DNA from: an uncultured Chitinophagaceae bacterium
Lineage (GTDB): Bacteria; Bacteroidota; Bacteroidia; Chitinophagales; Chitinophagaceae
NCBI GenBank assembly: GCA_937873715.1
Contig: CALMYJ010000027.1
Coordinates: 98,355-162,354 of the forward strand
Direction of reading: 5' to 3'
Length of the DNA stretch: 64,000 bases
In this document: positions 46,027-56,967 of the stretch, one piece after another
Position numbering within the stretch: position 1 is the first letter of the stretch
Layout of the letters: each line of letters opens with the position of its first letter
The notes under the pieces: generated by a model
Told to the model about the DNA's origin: nothing
Databases searched by the model: none
Seen by the model: the letters and a program-made list of their open reading frames with translations, nothing else
Position numbers and translations under genes: made by a program

Positions 46027-47883
46027 TTATATTGCTTTTCCCTTCATGGCTTCAGCAACGGCTTCATCCATTACCCTTTCTGCATAAGGCCGTGAAATTT
46101 CATTGAGTGCCTCTATTTTGTTATGGATTAAATCTTTATCCTCCATTGTAATGGCTAACTGCAACGCCTGCATGGCGGCGGCGGTTTGTGCTAATTCTGA
46201 GGCTGAAAGTTTTGCGGCATTTTTTTGAATAAACTTTTCGGTGGTGTTCAGTAATTGTTCGCCTTCTGTCCGTGCTTCTACCAGGGCACGGAGTGCAATG
46301 TCTTCCTGTGCATGAGTGATAGAATCCAGCAGCATATTTTCCAATTGTGCATCAGTTAGCCCGTATTGTGGTTGCACTTCTATCTGCTGCTCCACACCGC
46401 TACGCAGTTCTTTTGCTTTTACCTGGAGTATGCCATCTGCATTAATTAAAAAACTTACTTCCACTTTTGGCAAGCCCGCCGGCATGGCTGGTATGCCGGT
46501 TAAATTAAATTCGGCCAGTTTACGGTTGTGTTGTACCAAATCTCTTTCGCCCTGGTACACGGCTATCTTCATGCCGCTTTGCCCATCTTTATAGGTGGTG
46601 TATTGCCGGGCTGCTTTGTTGGGTATTTTGGAATTACGGGGAATTAGTACATCCATGAGCTGACCCATTGTTTCTATACCAAGGCTTAGCGGTGTTACAT
46701 CCAGCAGCAGCACTTCTTTATTATTGCCTGCCAGTATATCGGCCTGTATGGCTGCACCCAGCGCTACCACTTCATCGGGATTAACCGAGTCGTTTACCGG
46801 TTTGCCAAAAAAATCACTCACGGTTTTTTTTACCAGCGGTACACGGGTGCTGCCGCCTACCATTACCACTACATCAATATTATTTGTTTGTAAAGCTGCG
46901 TCCTTTAGTGCCTGCTTACAGCAGGTAATGGTTTGGTCAATTAATGATTGTGCCAGTGCCTCAAATTGTTGCCGGCTGATGCTGAGGGTATCGCCGTTGA
47001 GATTGCCGGAAAAATTATCGTGGGCAGATAAATGGATTTTAGCTTCTTCTGCCTTCAGCCGCAGGGCTTGTGCAAATTCTTTATTGTTGCTTAGTTCATC
47101 TTCGTGCAGGCCTGCCTGTTGCAGCCAGTGTTGCATGATGGCTTTATCCATATCGTCGCCGCCAAGGTAGGTGTTGCCGTTAGTAGATAATACTTCAAAT
47201 ACGCCATTGCTGATGTGCAGTATAGATACATCAAAAGTGCCGCCCCCAAGGTCGTACACCGCAATGGTTTTATCTTCTTCTTTATGCGTGCCAATGCCAT
47301 AGGCCAGGCTGGCTGCCGTGGGTTCGTTAATGATACGGAGTACATCCAGCCCTGCCAGTTTTCCGGCATCACGGGTGGCCTGCCGCTGGGCATCGTTGAA
47401 ATAAGCCGGTACGGTAATCACCGCCTTGTTCACAGGTGTTTTTAAAATATGCTCTGCCCTTTGTTTTAATTCTTTTAAAATAAAAGAAGATAAATCTACC
47501 GGGGAGTAAAAACGGTTGCCTACCTGCACTTTTACCAGGCTCTCGGTATTGTCGTCAATTACTTTGTATGAAAAAAAGGCGGCATTATCTTTTATATCGT
47601 TGTACGATTTGCCCATAAGCCGCTTAGCCGAAAATATGGTGCGCCGGGGATTGCTGATGAGTTGTTTTTTTGCTTCTTCGCCTACAACAATATTATCTGC
47701 TTCATCAAAATGGATAACAGAGGGTACCAGCGAACTGCTGTTGTGTTCTTTTAATGCAACAGCCTGGTTGGTGTCGGGGTGTATAATCGCCACAAGACTG
47801 TTGGTAGTGCCAAGGTCGATGCCTACAATGATTTCTTCTTTTTGTAAACTGCCTGTTGCTATATTGATTGCAATTTTTGCCAT
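46027..47883 (-). CDS. hscA: Hsp70-family chaperone, HscA-like
   Basis: 618-residue Hsp70. Nucleotide-binding motifs GIDLGTTNSLVA and YDLGGGTFDVSIL, the linker region VLLLDVTPLSLGIET and a substrate-binding domain are present. Two features favour the Fe-S assembly chaperone HscA over DnaK: the N-terminal 16-residue leader before the first motif (MAKIAINIATGSLQKE) and the short C-terminus lacking DnaK's acidic tail. It would help transfer Fe-S clusters from a scaffold to targets. No isc/suf or hscB gene is next to it. Its upstream region carries a -7 element and a short low-complexity repeat. Confidence 0.88.
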   Translation of the reverse strand: MAKIAINIATGSLQKEEIIVGIDLGTTNSLVAIIHPDTNQAVALKEHNSSSLVPSVIHFDEADNIVVGEEAKKQLISNPRRTIFSAKRLMGKSYNDIKDNAAFFSYKVIDDNTESLVKVQVGNRFYSPVDLSSFILKELKQRAEHILKTPVNKAVITVPAYFNDAQRQATRDAGKLAGLDVLRIINEPTAASLAYGIGTHKEEDKTIAVYDLGGGTFDVSILHISNGVFEVLSTNGNTYLGGDDMDKAIMQHWLQQAGLHEDELSNNKEFAQALRLKAEEAKIHLSAHDNFSGNLNGDTLSISRQQFEALAQSLIDQTITCCKQALKDAALQTNNIDVVVMVGGSTRVPLVKKTVSDFFGKPVNDSVNPDEVVALGAAIQADILAGNNKEVLLLDVTPLSLGIETMGQLMDVLIPRNSKIPNKAARQYTTYKDGQSGMKIAVYQGERDLVQHNRKLAEFNLTGIPAMPAGLPKVEVSFLINADGILQVKAKELRSGVEQQIEVQPQYGLTDAQLENMLLDSITHAQEDIALRALVEARTEGEQLLNTTEKFIQKNAAKLSASELAQTAAAMQALQLAITMEDKDLIHNKIEALNEISRPYAERVMDEAVAEAMKGKAI

Positions 47884-47911
47884 GATGTGCCGCTGTTTTT
47901 AAAACGAAAAG

Positions 47912-47919
47912 CAAAGTTA
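47912..47919 (-). promoter_or_regulatory. -7 element of hscA
   Basis: Minus-strand TAACTTTG, exact TAnnTTTG match, 29 nt before the hscA start. No clear -33 TTG at 19-21 bp. Confidence 0.4.
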
Positions 47920-47923
47920 GGGG

Positions 47924-47994
47924 AAGTAGGGTTGGGTTAGGGGGTGTGGGTTACGGGTTTTTGGGTTACGGGTTACGAGTTACGGATACTGGAT
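47924..47994. repeat. Short-period G/T-rich repeat
   Basis: Imperfect tandem copies of GGGTTACG-like units (GGGTTACGGG repeated three times with variation, then GAGTTACGGATAC) between hscA and the thioredoxin gene. Similar in kind, not in sequence, to 36538-36650. Confidence 0.7.
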
Positions 47995-47999
47995 GCTGG

Positions 48000-48485
48000 T
48001 TACTGCCTGAGGGCTTCAATTAAGGCAGCTTCGAAGGTTTCAGGGGTGAATTCTTCTTCGTAAAAACGACGGTAGCCGGTGCGGCTGTTTACAAAAATGG
48101 TAGCCGGGATAGAACCGCTCCATTTGGTATCTATTGCATTGCAGAAATAATCGGCATCGGTTTCGTTGAGCCATACAATAGGTGCTTTAACCTGCCGCTC
48201 TTTGGCAAATTGTTTGATTTTTGCCGGGTAGTAGGCTTTAAGGTCGAGGCTTACAAGCAGCAGTTGTACTTTTTCGGCCACATATTTTTCAATGATGGAT
48301 TGGATAAAAGGTAACTCTGCCACACAGGGCTTACAAAAAGTGCCCCAGAAATTTACCACGTACACCGAGTCGGTTGTTTTACTGTAATACTGTACTACAT
48401 CAGTAATTTTCCAGGAGGGGATATGCTGGGCTTTTACTGCATTAAATGTAAATGCAAACGATGCCAGTATCAAAATTTGCTTCAT
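48000..48485 (-). CDS. TlpA-like exported thioredoxin
   Basis: 161 residues with signal peptide MKQILILASFAFTFNAVKAQ. Thioredoxin fold with the redox site CKPC in VNFWGTFCKPCVAELPF and a cis-proline region GSIPATIFVN. Acts in the periplasm as a thiol-disulfide reductase or oxidase; partners unknown. Stands alone between hscA and the divergent lpdA. Confidence 0.9.
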   Translation of the reverse strand: MKQILILASFAFTFNAVKAQHIPSWKITDVVQYYSKTTDSVYVVNFWGTFCKPCVAELPFIQSIIEKYVAEKVQLLLVSLDLKAYYPAKIKQFAKERQVKAPIVWLNETDADYFCNAIDTKWSGSIPATIFVNSRTGYRRFYEEEFTPETFEAALIEALRQ

Positions 48486-48551
48486 GCTTAAAATTAGTGA
48501 TTCATACTATGTTTGTATGTATATAAAATGCAAATATCCACCAGCGGCAGT

Positions 48552-48583
48552 TTTGCATTTTCAGCCTGTTTCAATTACCTTCG
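48552..48583 (+). promoter_or_regulatory. Promoter of lpdA
   Basis: TTTG (48552-48555), 20-nt spacer, TACCTTCG (48576-48583, one mismatch). Gives a leader of about 165 nt before lpdA. Confidence 0.55.
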
Positions 48584-48757
48584 CAGGCGACTTTAAAAGG
48601 GCCTGTATTTAGATAGAGGCATTGTGATACATTACTGCCCGGAGGCCTGCAGATGAATATGAAGTAATGAGGTAAATAAGCTGGTATACTTGTAATGGTG
48701 TTGCGTTTAAAACAAGCGTTGTAATAAATAAATCTTAAACAATAAATCAGGTATAAA

Positions 48758-50146
<1,389 letters not shown>

Positions 50147-50166
50147 TTGTGATGATTTTATTGCTA

Positions 50167-50197
50167 ACGGGCTGCAGCAAAACTGCAGCCCGTTTTT
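50167..50197 (+). terminator. Intrinsic terminator of lpdA
   Basis: Perfect 11-bp stem ACGGGCTGCAG (50167-50177) with CTGCAGCCCGT (50183-50193), 5-nt loop, TTTTT. It lies 20 nt after the lpdA stop codon. Confidence 0.85.
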
Positions 50198-50235
50198 ATT
50201 TATGCCCCTGCTTTATGGTGGCAATACAATACAGT

Positions 50236-51978
50236 TTAATACAGTATAGCACTTCCAGTTGTTTTTGCAACCGCAAAGGCTTTATCGTATGCTATTTTTA
50301 CCTGTGCAGCGGCTGCAGCTTTTTTTTGCAATTGTAATGATTGGTATAAGCCCCATAGCGACCAGTGATTGCCGGGATTGTCGTTTAAATCTTCCCTGAA
50401 ACTTTTTTCGGCGGCAGCACCTTTGCCTGCTTTGAGTAATATATCACCCAGGTATTGCCGGGCCGGCAGCAGCCAGTCTCTTGGCTCGGTGTAGATGAGT
50501 GCAGTTTCATGAGTGGCGGCTTTTTGCAGCATGGTAATAGCGTCATCAATCTTGCCGGCTTTGTATGCAATAATTCCTTCCAGAATTTTCTCAGCTACCA
50601 TTGCGGCAGCGTAGGGGGCATTAAAAGGTTCCATCACCACCTGCAGGTCGGGTGCTTTCATTATTTCCTGCATTTGCTGCAATGCAGTAGCGGCATTTTT
50701 GAGTTCCATTTTTGCAGCATGTGCCATACCTTTTGCCCACAGTTGCAGTACACGGGCATATAAATATTTTTCGGGGATATCCTTAGTAGTGAGTATCGCA
50801 TTCCATTGCCCAAAGCGCAGATTGGCAAATACGGGTGTCATGTACATGTATTGTGCATAATTACCTAGCGGCTGGGGTAAGGAAAGCAGGCTGCTGTCGA
50901 AGTGGCTGGCGCACGCTTCAGCACTTTGTAAAGCGGTAGTATAGTTGGCGCCAAACAAAGCACAGGCGCTTTGCATGTGCAGGTTGTGAAACAGGTATAA
51001 AAAGGCATTGCTCTCCACTTCTTTATACAGGCCCAGGTATTTGTTGTAGCCATTTACCGACATCTGGTTCACTTTCATCCCCTCGCTGTAGTTACCAGTG
51101 CGGATATAAATATGGGAGGGCATGTGTATCATGTGCGATACTTCCGGCATTAATTTGCCCAGCCGGTTGGCGCTGGGTAATGCCCTTCCCGGGTTGGGGG
51201 ATGCTTCTACCATGTGGATGTAATAGTGGTTGGCACCGGGTTGGTTGGGGTGTGTCGCCAGTGTTTTTTCAAGCACATCGATAATGGCCGGCGTCCAGGG
51301 GTGTGCCTCACCGTTATGCTTCCAGTATTCCCAGGGATGCTGGAGCATCATGGCATCGGCATATAAAGTGCCGGCATCAGCATCGCCGGGAAATTTTTTA
51401 TATACCTGATGCATGGCATTGGTATACTCCTGGTTCAGTATTGTTCTCGAAATGCTGCTGTCGTTGCTGTACCGTACTGCCATTGCCTGTATCAGCGCTT
51501 TTTCTTTTGCAGTACACTGGCTGCTTAGTGCTACAGCTTTTTGTGCCGCATCGTAAGCGGCAGGGGCCACATTGTATTCAAAATCGTTGATATTGGGGCC
51601 ATAAGCAAGCGCCTGTGCCCAGTATATCATGGCATTTTTGTTATCAAACAGTTCTGCTTTTTTAAATGAAGCCATGCTTTCAATAATATGAAAAGCATAA
51701 TAGAGGTTTATGCCCTGGTTGAAATAAAATTGTGCACTGTCGTTGTTTGTACTGATGCGCCAGCGGTAATTGCCCCAGCCTGGCAACACACTTATTGTAC
51801 TGGCAAGGCTGTCGGTGTTGATACTGTTCCAGTCTGGTGTGCAACTGATGGCGAACTTTTTTTTATCGGCAATCGATTTGTTCGCCACGGTAGTATTGTC
51901 TTTTTGATTTAATGCAAACCTGAAACCTGCAGTGATGCATACTATTGCTGTAAGCAGTAAAAATAGATGCTGTTTCAT
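50236..51978 (-). CDS. Exported TPR-like protein with conserved histidines
   Basis: About 580 residues. The start at 51978 (MKQHLFLLLTAIVCITAGF) gives a signal/anchor sequence; three more codons are open upstream. Helical TPR-like repeats run through residues about 60-560, for example AQFYFNQGINLYYAFH and AIMLQHPWEYWKHN-type helices. A central block has unusually conserved-looking histidines (PGANHYYIHMVEAS, SHMIHMPSHIYIRTG), which could bind a metal. This arrangement recurs in many environmental bacteria, but no function is established to my knowledge. It stands alone, convergent with lpdA. Confidence 0.82.
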   Translation of the reverse strand: MKQHLFLLLTAIVCITAGFRFALNQKDNTTVANKSIADKKKFAISCTPDWNSINTDSLASTISVLPGWGNYRWRISTNNDSAQFYFNQGINLYYAFHIIESMASFKKAELFDNKNAMIYWAQALAYGPNINDFEYNVAPAAYDAAQKAVALSSQCTAKEKALIQAMAVRYSNDSSISRTILNQEYTNAMHQVYKKFPGDADAGTLYADAMMLQHPWEYWKHNGEAHPWTPAIIDVLEKTLATHPNQPGANHYYIHMVEASPNPGRALPSANRLGKLMPEVSHMIHMPSHIYIRTGNYSEGMKVNQMSVNGYNKYLGLYKEVESNAFLYLFHNLHMQSACALFGANYTTALQSAEACASHFDSSLLSLPQPLGNYAQYMYMTPVFANLRFGQWNAILTTKDIPEKYLYARVLQLWAKGMAHAAKMELKNAATALQQMQEIMKAPDLQVVMEPFNAPYAAAMVAEKILEGIIAYKAGKIDDAITMLQKAATHETALIYTEPRDWLLPARQYLGDILLKAGKGAAAEKSFREDLNDNPGNHWSLWGLYQSLQLQKKAAAAAQVKIAYDKAFAVAKTTGSAILY

Positions 51979-52096
51979 CCTGGTCATTTTATTGATGCAG
52001 AAAGATAGTGCTAAGTCATTTTCTTTGCAAGGAAATTTTACATAAAAAAAGCCACTGTGTTTTGTACAGCGGCTTTAAGGAATATATCAGTGTAAC

Positions 52097-53620
52097 TTAT
52101 TCTACAACTTTTCCGTTCAGTTGTATGTTTTCGCTTCTTGTTAATTTGAATACCGGGGCAGGCGTATTAAAAGTTACATTTTTCAGGAAAATATTTTTAG
52201 CGTCAGTGCTGATAAAACCTGCTTTGGAAGTGATCTGCATATTTTCCATATAAATATCATGTATCGGCATTTCTTTTAAGCCTAGTATGAATACTGCCCT
52301 TGCAGCCCCATCGCAGGTAACATTGCTGATGTAGAACCTGCTGTACTCCGGTATTTTGCCATCTGCTTCTTCTTTGCTGCTGCCAGCCTCTTTACCAGCC
52401 GGTACGTCTTCATACGAAGTGGTAAATAATATGGCTTCGTTTTTAATATCCTTCATTGTAATATTTTCGATATAAATATCTTTTACGATACCGCCTCTGC
52501 CCGGGTTGCTTTTTACCCTGATGCCAATATCCGACCCTATAAAGCTGCAATCACTTACATAAATATTTTCCATGCCACCATCGGTATTGCTGCCTATTAC
52601 AAAGCCGCCATGAGCCCGGTAAACCGTACATTTTGCAATCAGTATATTTTTCAGCAAGGCCTCACCGGCTGCTTTGGCGCCGCGGCTGCTTTTCATACAT
52701 ATACCATCATCACCTACACTAAGGGTACAGTTGTAAATCACTACATTGGTACAGGCGCTGATATCGATGCCATCACCATTTTGTGCCCACCATTCATTAA
52801 ATACAGTAACCCCGTTCATCGTAATATCTGTACAACGGCCGGGATAAAAAACAAATTTGGGTGAGTTGCGTATGGTTACCCCTTCCACCAGTATTTTTTT
52901 GCATTGCACAAAGTATATCATGTGTGGCCGCATAAAATCCCTGGCAGGGAGGTAATCTTCAGCAACGGTGGAGGATTTACCTTTCTTTAATTTTTCAAGG
53001 TAGGCTTCACCGTTGAGGGCTTCAGCCGAGGGCCACCATATTTTACCATCGGTACTTAACGTGCCGGTTTTAATAAGGTTGCTCCATACTTCTGCTGATA
53101 CTTTCGATTTTTTTACCGGCCTCCAGCTTTCGCCGGCACCATCAATTATACCTTCGCCGGTAATGGCTATGTCGTGTGCCCTGTATGCATATAAAGGTGG
53201 AGCTACTTCAAACTTTTTATTGTCGCCGCTGATATTGATGATAGGGTATTGTGTCCTGTCTGAGGTAAATTGGATAACAGCGCCTTTTTCGAGGTGTAGG
53301 TTGATGTTGCTTTTCATTTCAACAGGGCCGCTAAGCCAGGTGCCTGCCGGTACAATTACTTTGCCACCTCCTGCATCGCTGCAGGCTTCAATGGCTTTGG
53401 CAAATGCCTGTGTATTGAGGGTTTTACCGTCATTTACCCCACCAAAATCTTTTATTGAAAATGTTTTATCGGCAAAATTGGGCAGGGCTACATCCGGCAT
53501 GGCAAAAGGGGCTTTGGCCCTGTAATAGCTGATGTTTTTTTCCTGTGCGGTAACAGAATTGGTTACAATAAGGATAAGTGCAATAAGGCTGCAGGTGAAA
53601 GCGGTAAATATTTTTTTCAT
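52097..53620 (-). CDS. Exported polygalacturonase, GH28
   Basis: Hydrolyses galacturonan or rhamnogalacturonan in pectin. 507 residues from the start at 53620, which gives a proper signal peptide ending in SVTAQ. Right-handed beta-helix with the GH28 catalytic set: NGDGIDIS (Asp), VGDDGICMKS (Asp pair), AHGGFVIGSN (His) and IRVKSNPG (Arg/Lys). An N-terminal pectate-lyase-like FADKTFSIKDFGGVNDGKT leads in. Together with the arabinose locus it points to pectin as the target polymer; it lies 9 kb from that locus and shows no AraR-type operator. Confidence 0.92.
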   Translation of the reverse strand: MKKIFTAFTCSLIALILIVTNSVTAQEKNISYYRAKAPFAMPDVALPNFADKTFSIKDFGGVNDGKTLNTQAFAKAIEACSDAGGGKVIVPAGTWLSGPVEMKSNINLHLEKGAVIQFTSDRTQYPIINISGDNKKFEVAPPLYAYRAHDIAITGEGIIDGAGESWRPVKKSKVSAEVWSNLIKTGTLSTDGKIWWPSAEALNGEAYLEKLKKGKSSTVAEDYLPARDFMRPHMIYFVQCKKILVEGVTIRNSPKFVFYPGRCTDITMNGVTVFNEWWAQNGDGIDISACTNVVIYNCTLSVGDDGICMKSSRGAKAAGEALLKNILIAKCTVYRAHGGFVIGSNTDGGMENIYVSDCSFIGSDIGIRVKSNPGRGGIVKDIYIENITMKDIKNEAILFTTSYEDVPAGKEAGSSKEEADGKIPEYSRFYISNVTCDGAARAVFILGLKEMPIHDIYMENMQITSKAGFISTDAKNIFLKNVTFNTPAPVFKLTRSENIQLNGKVVE

Positions 53621-53648
53621 ACTCAGTGCATTAAGCAATCTAAAGAGC

Positions 53649-53656
53649 CAAAGCTA
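53649..53656 (-). promoter_or_regulatory. Candidate -7 element of the GH28 gene
   Basis: Minus-strand TAGCTTTG matches TAnnTTTG, 29 nt before the GH28 start. The nearest TTTG is only 13 nt upstream, so the -33 is unclear. Confidence 0.35.
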
Positions 53657-53727
53657 ACCCATACGGTTGCAAATACGCTGTTAAAGGCTTTTAAAATTTA
53701 CGGGAACGTTACCAGCACAGGCTTTAC

Positions 53728-55329
53728 TTATGCATTAATGCGGATGATACAAAATTCCTGTTCGAGGGTAAGGGAGTGGCTGTAAATCATCTGGATAAAG
53801 GCAGCGCCATACCGGGCATAAAAAGGCATAAAATTTTCGGTACGTTCCTGCAGGCTGCCATTGGGGAACAGCACTTCTTTTATTTTTTGCACCTGCTGCT
53901 GTTCGGTTTCAAATTTGCGTTTTACAGCCTTCAATAATTTTTGCTCCAGTGTATCTATTTTATCCAGTGCTTTTTGCTCAATAGCATTGATGTGCCGGAT
54001 AAGAGTAGTATCTGTAGCCGCGGCTGTTTTTTTCAACGCCTCATATATGGTACTCAACTGTTTTTTTTCGGGTATAAGGCCTTCAGCAAAATGGCCGTTG
54101 CGTTTAACCAGTGTTGTTAGTATATCGGTGCTTGTTTTAAAAAGGTCGCTGTCAGTAAGCCCTAATTTTTCTGCCTGCTGGTTGTATTTTTTTTCAAGCA
54201 GCAAAAAAGAGTTACGGGCAATAAGTACAGGGCAGGGAGTATTAGCAGCAGTAAACACAGCTTTAAGTTCAAGCCAGTACGCAATTTCGCCGCCACCGCC
54301 TATAAAAGCAATATTGGGTAAAATGGTTTCCTGCAGTACAGGGCGTAGTATTACATTAGGACTAAATCTTTCAGGATGCTGTTGCAACTCCTGCAGTATT
54401 TCGTCTTTTGAAAAACTAATTGAAGTATTGTTGATGCTGTACCTGCCATCATTTAAAACAATTCGTTCTCTTGCGGTATCGGTTAAGTAAAACAGGTTGA
54501 TTTCCCTGCCGGCAGCCTGAATTTTATATTCAGCCGGGAAGTTGGCCATCGTGTGCTGTACTGCTTTTTGCGAAAAGCCGGTAAGCAGTTCTTTTTCTAT
54601 TACCGGGGCAAATTGTTTTTTTACTCCGGCCCTGTCCGGGAGTAATATAATTAATCCAAACTGCTGGAATAAGGCATGCACAAACTTAAAAGTAGCCTGT
54701 TCGATAGTACTGCCGCTGGCATAGCATTGCGCTGTTAATTGCAGTATTTCATTACCAAAAGGCAATACGGATAACTGGCCATGCATGCCTGTAATGATTT
54801 CCTGCAGGGCGGCATCTGCTTTCATGCGGCCAACTGCACCGGTTTGTTTGGTTTGCCATTGCCGCCGGTAGCCATCGGTAAAGATGTAGCCCAATTCATC
54901 CAGGTCGGCATCTTCGCTGCCCATGTAATACACGGGTACAAATTTTTGTGCAGTCAGTTTTCCGTTCAGCACATCAGCCAGTTTAATGGCATGTATTATT
55001 TTGTAAATAAAATATAAGGGACCTGTAAAAATATTGGGCTGGTGTGCCGTGCAAATGGTAAAAGTATTGTCTTCCTGCAGCCATTGTAAGTTTTGCTGCT
55101 GCTTTGGGCTAAGGGTAATGCCGGCGTATTGCTGCTGTAAAAGGGTAATTAAAGCCTGCCTGCCCGCCGGGCTGAACTGTCGTTGTTCAATCGCCTGCTG
55201 TATGCCTTTAATAGTGGTACTGTGTGTGTAAAAAGGTTGCAGTTTTTCGTTGCCACTGATATAGTCAATAAGCAGGGAAGAAAAATAGCCGGTGCAGGAA
55301 TATGGGATTGAAGTAGCCGTACAGTCCAT
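53728..55329 (-). CDS. bshC: BshC, putative cysteine ligase of bacillithiol synthesis
   Basis: Adds cysteine to glucosaminyl-malate in the last step of bacillithiol synthesis. 533 residues, the usual length. Family marks: ATSIPYSCTGYFSSLLIDYI near the N-terminus, TAHQPNIFTGPLYFIYKI in the nucleotide-like pocket, YYMGSEDADLDELGYI, and GGGGEIAYWLELKAVF; a long coiled coil (residues about 420-490, EQKALDKIDTLEQKLL) follows. bshA and bshB are not in the window. Confidence 0.93.
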   Translation of the reverse strand: MDCTATSIPYSCTGYFSSLLIDYISGNEKLQPFYTHSTTIKGIQQAIEQRQFSPAGRQALITLLQQQYAGITLSPKQQQNLQWLQEDNTFTICTAHQPNIFTGPLYFIYKIIHAIKLADVLNGKLTAQKFVPVYYMGSEDADLDELGYIFTDGYRRQWQTKQTGAVGRMKADAALQEIITGMHGQLSVLPFGNEILQLTAQCYASGSTIEQATFKFVHALFQQFGLIILLPDRAGVKKQFAPVIEKELLTGFSQKAVQHTMANFPAEYKIQAAGREINLFYLTDTARERIVLNDGRYSINNTSISFSKDEILQELQQHPERFSPNVILRPVLQETILPNIAFIGGGGEIAYWLELKAVFTAANTPCPVLIARNSFLLLEKKYNQQAEKLGLTDSDLFKTSTDILTTLVKRNGHFAEGLIPEKKQLSTIYEALKKTAAATDTTLIRHINAIEQKALDKIDTLEQKLLKAVKRKFETEQQQVQKIKEVLFPNGSLQERTENFMPFYARYGAAFIQMIYSHSLTLEQEFCIIRINA

Positions 55330-55360
55330 CTGTAATAAGCGTTGATTGTTTGTAAGGGAA

Positions 55361-55368
55361 CAAACTTA
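55361..55368 (-). promoter_or_regulatory. Candidate -7 element of bshC
   Basis: Minus-strand TAAGTTTG matches TAnnTTTG and lies 32 nt before the bshC start codon. No TTG at the expected -33 spacing. Confidence 0.35.
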
Positions 55369-55375
55369 CAGTAAA

Positions 55376-55399
55376 CCCCTGTAAGTATGAGTACAGGGG
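55376..55399 (-). terminator. Hairpin between the AAA+ gene and bshC
   Basis: Perfect 8-bp stem CCCCTGTA (55376-55383) with TACAGGGG (55392-55399), 8-nt loop. On the minus strand it is followed by TTTACTG, only a short T run, so termination would be weak. Confidence 0.4.
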
Positions 55400-55440
55400 C
55401 AGCCGTCTGTCATTTTTTACAAAATTCGTAACAGGGGCTT

Positions 55441-56967
55441 TTAGTTAAAGTCTGTTTCATCCACATCATCTTCTTGGCTTTGCCCGGTACCGAGGTTGAA
55501 CATGCTGCCCATTAAATCTTTAAACTCAATTTTTCCTTCCACCATTTTTTTGCTGATGAGGGAATGTGCCGCAAGCCCGTGCAGAACAAACTCCATTAAA
55601 AGGGCATTTTCTTTTTCATGTGGTGTGTTGTAATATTTTTTTACAAGGGCATGGAGGCCATCCACCTGGTAAAGCTGTTGTATTTTATCTGCATCTTTAG
55701 TTTCAAGGAAAAGATTGAGCTGGTTACCGGCATCAAACCACCTGGTAATAGCTTTGTAAGGATTGTCTGCTGCCTGCTGTTCTTTATTTTTTCTTTTCTT
55801 TAAAGTATCAGGGTTGGGAAAATACTGGCCGAAAGTAGTGCGTATGGATTTTTCCAACAGGTTAAGGGCAACCTGGTATGGGCCTTCCTGTTCACCTTCA
55901 TATACCAGTTCTATTTTACCGGTTATGGCCGGTACAATACCTGCAAGGTCGCTGATCCACACCTGCGTACCCGTTTCGTTATTCATAATAGCCCGGCGCT
56001 CTGCGGCACTAAGGGCATTTTCAAAAGCTGCAATACTCAGCCTTGCACTCACCCCGCTTTTTTTGTCTACCAGTTCGCTGGCTCGGGCTTCAAAAGCTAC
56101 CTGCTCTATCAGCCGCTTCACCATATCGCTGATGGTTACGGTTTGTAACTGTGAGGCCTCAATAGCAGCTTCCTGTTCGGTAATGGCCAGGGCAGTATCA
56201 ACAGATTTGGGATAATGGGTAAGTATCTGGCTTTCTATCCTGTCTTTTAGTGGGGTTACAATGCTGCCCCTGTTCGTGTAATCTTCGGGGTTAGCGGTAA
56301 ATACAAACATAACATCAAGGGGTAGCCGCAGTTTGAAGCCCCTGATTTGCAAATCGCCTTCTTCTAAAATATTAAAAAGCGCAACCTGTATCCTGGCCTG
56401 CAGGTCGGGCAGTTCGTTAATTACAAAAATGCAGCGGTTGCTCCGCGGAATAATGCCGTAGTGTAGTACCCTTTCGTCGGCAAAGCTCAGTTTAAGGTTG
56501 GCTGCTTTGATGGGGTCGATATCACCAATTAAATCTGCAACACTTACATCTGGTGTAGCCAGTTTTTCGCCATAGCGCTGGCTGCGGTGAAGCCATTCGA
56601 TGGGGGTGTTGTCCCCATGTTGGGCAATAAGGTCGATAGCATATCTCGAAATGGGTTGTAAAGGGTCGTCGTTAATTTCACTGCCGGCTACAACAGGAAT
56701 GTATTCATCGAGCAGCTCTGTCATTTGCCGTGCCATTCTTGTTTTGGCCTGGCCCCTGAGGCCAAGGAATAAAATGTTGTGACGGGATAATAATGCTCTT
56801 TCGGTATCGGGTATTACGGTATCCTCGTAGCCCAGTATGCCCGGGAAGGGGTTTTGCCTCGCTTTAATTTTTTGTATGAGGTTTTGCCTGATTTCGTCTT
56901 TAATCGTTTTTGGGGTATAGCCGTTTTTTTTAAGTTGGCCGAGTGTGTTGATGTGGTGATGGCTCAT
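55441..56967 (-). CDS. MoxR/ChlI-like AAA+ ATPase
   Basis: 508 residues. The Walker A site reads GLRGQAKTR and the Walker B region CIFVINELPDL, where the usual Asp-Glu is Asn-Glu. Sensor 1 is in FVFTANPEDYTNRG and an arginine-finger region lies in PLKDRIESQI. Overall it resembles magnesium-chelatase subunit I-like ATPases found across Bacteroidota, which are usually paired with a von Willebrand factor A protein; no such partner is adjacent here. The C-terminus is acidic (GQSQEDDVDETDFN). Probably a chaperone-like remodelling ATPase; no tetrapyrrole genes are nearby to suggest chelatase work. Confidence 0.82.
   Translation of the reverse strand: MSHHHINTLGQLKKNGYTPKTIKDEIRQNLIQKIKARQNPFPGILGYEDTVIPDTERALLSRHNILFLGLRGQAKTRMARQMTELLDEYIPVVAGSEINDDPLQPISRYAIDLIAQHGDNTPIEWLHRSQRYGEKLATPDVSVADLIGDIDPIKAANLKLSFADERVLHYGIIPRSNRCIFVINELPDLQARIQVALFNILEEGDLQIRGFKLRLPLDVMFVFTANPEDYTNRGSIVTPLKDRIESQILTHYPKSVDTALAITEQEAAIEASQLQTVTISDMVKRLIEQVAFEARASELVDKKSGVSARLSIAAFENALSAAERRAIMNNETGTQVWISDLAGIVPAITGKIELVYEGEQEGPYQVALNLLEKSIRTTFGQYFPNPDTLKKRKNKEQQAADNPYKAITRWFDAGNQLNLFLETKDADKIQQLYQVDGLHALVKKYYNTPHEKENALLMEFVLHGLAAHSLISKKMVEGKIEFKDLMGSMFNLGTGQSQEDDVDETDFN

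Noticed and set aside
46027..47883. DnaK
   Set aside because: The N-terminal leader before the first nucleotide motif and the lack of an acidic C-terminal tail fit HscA better.
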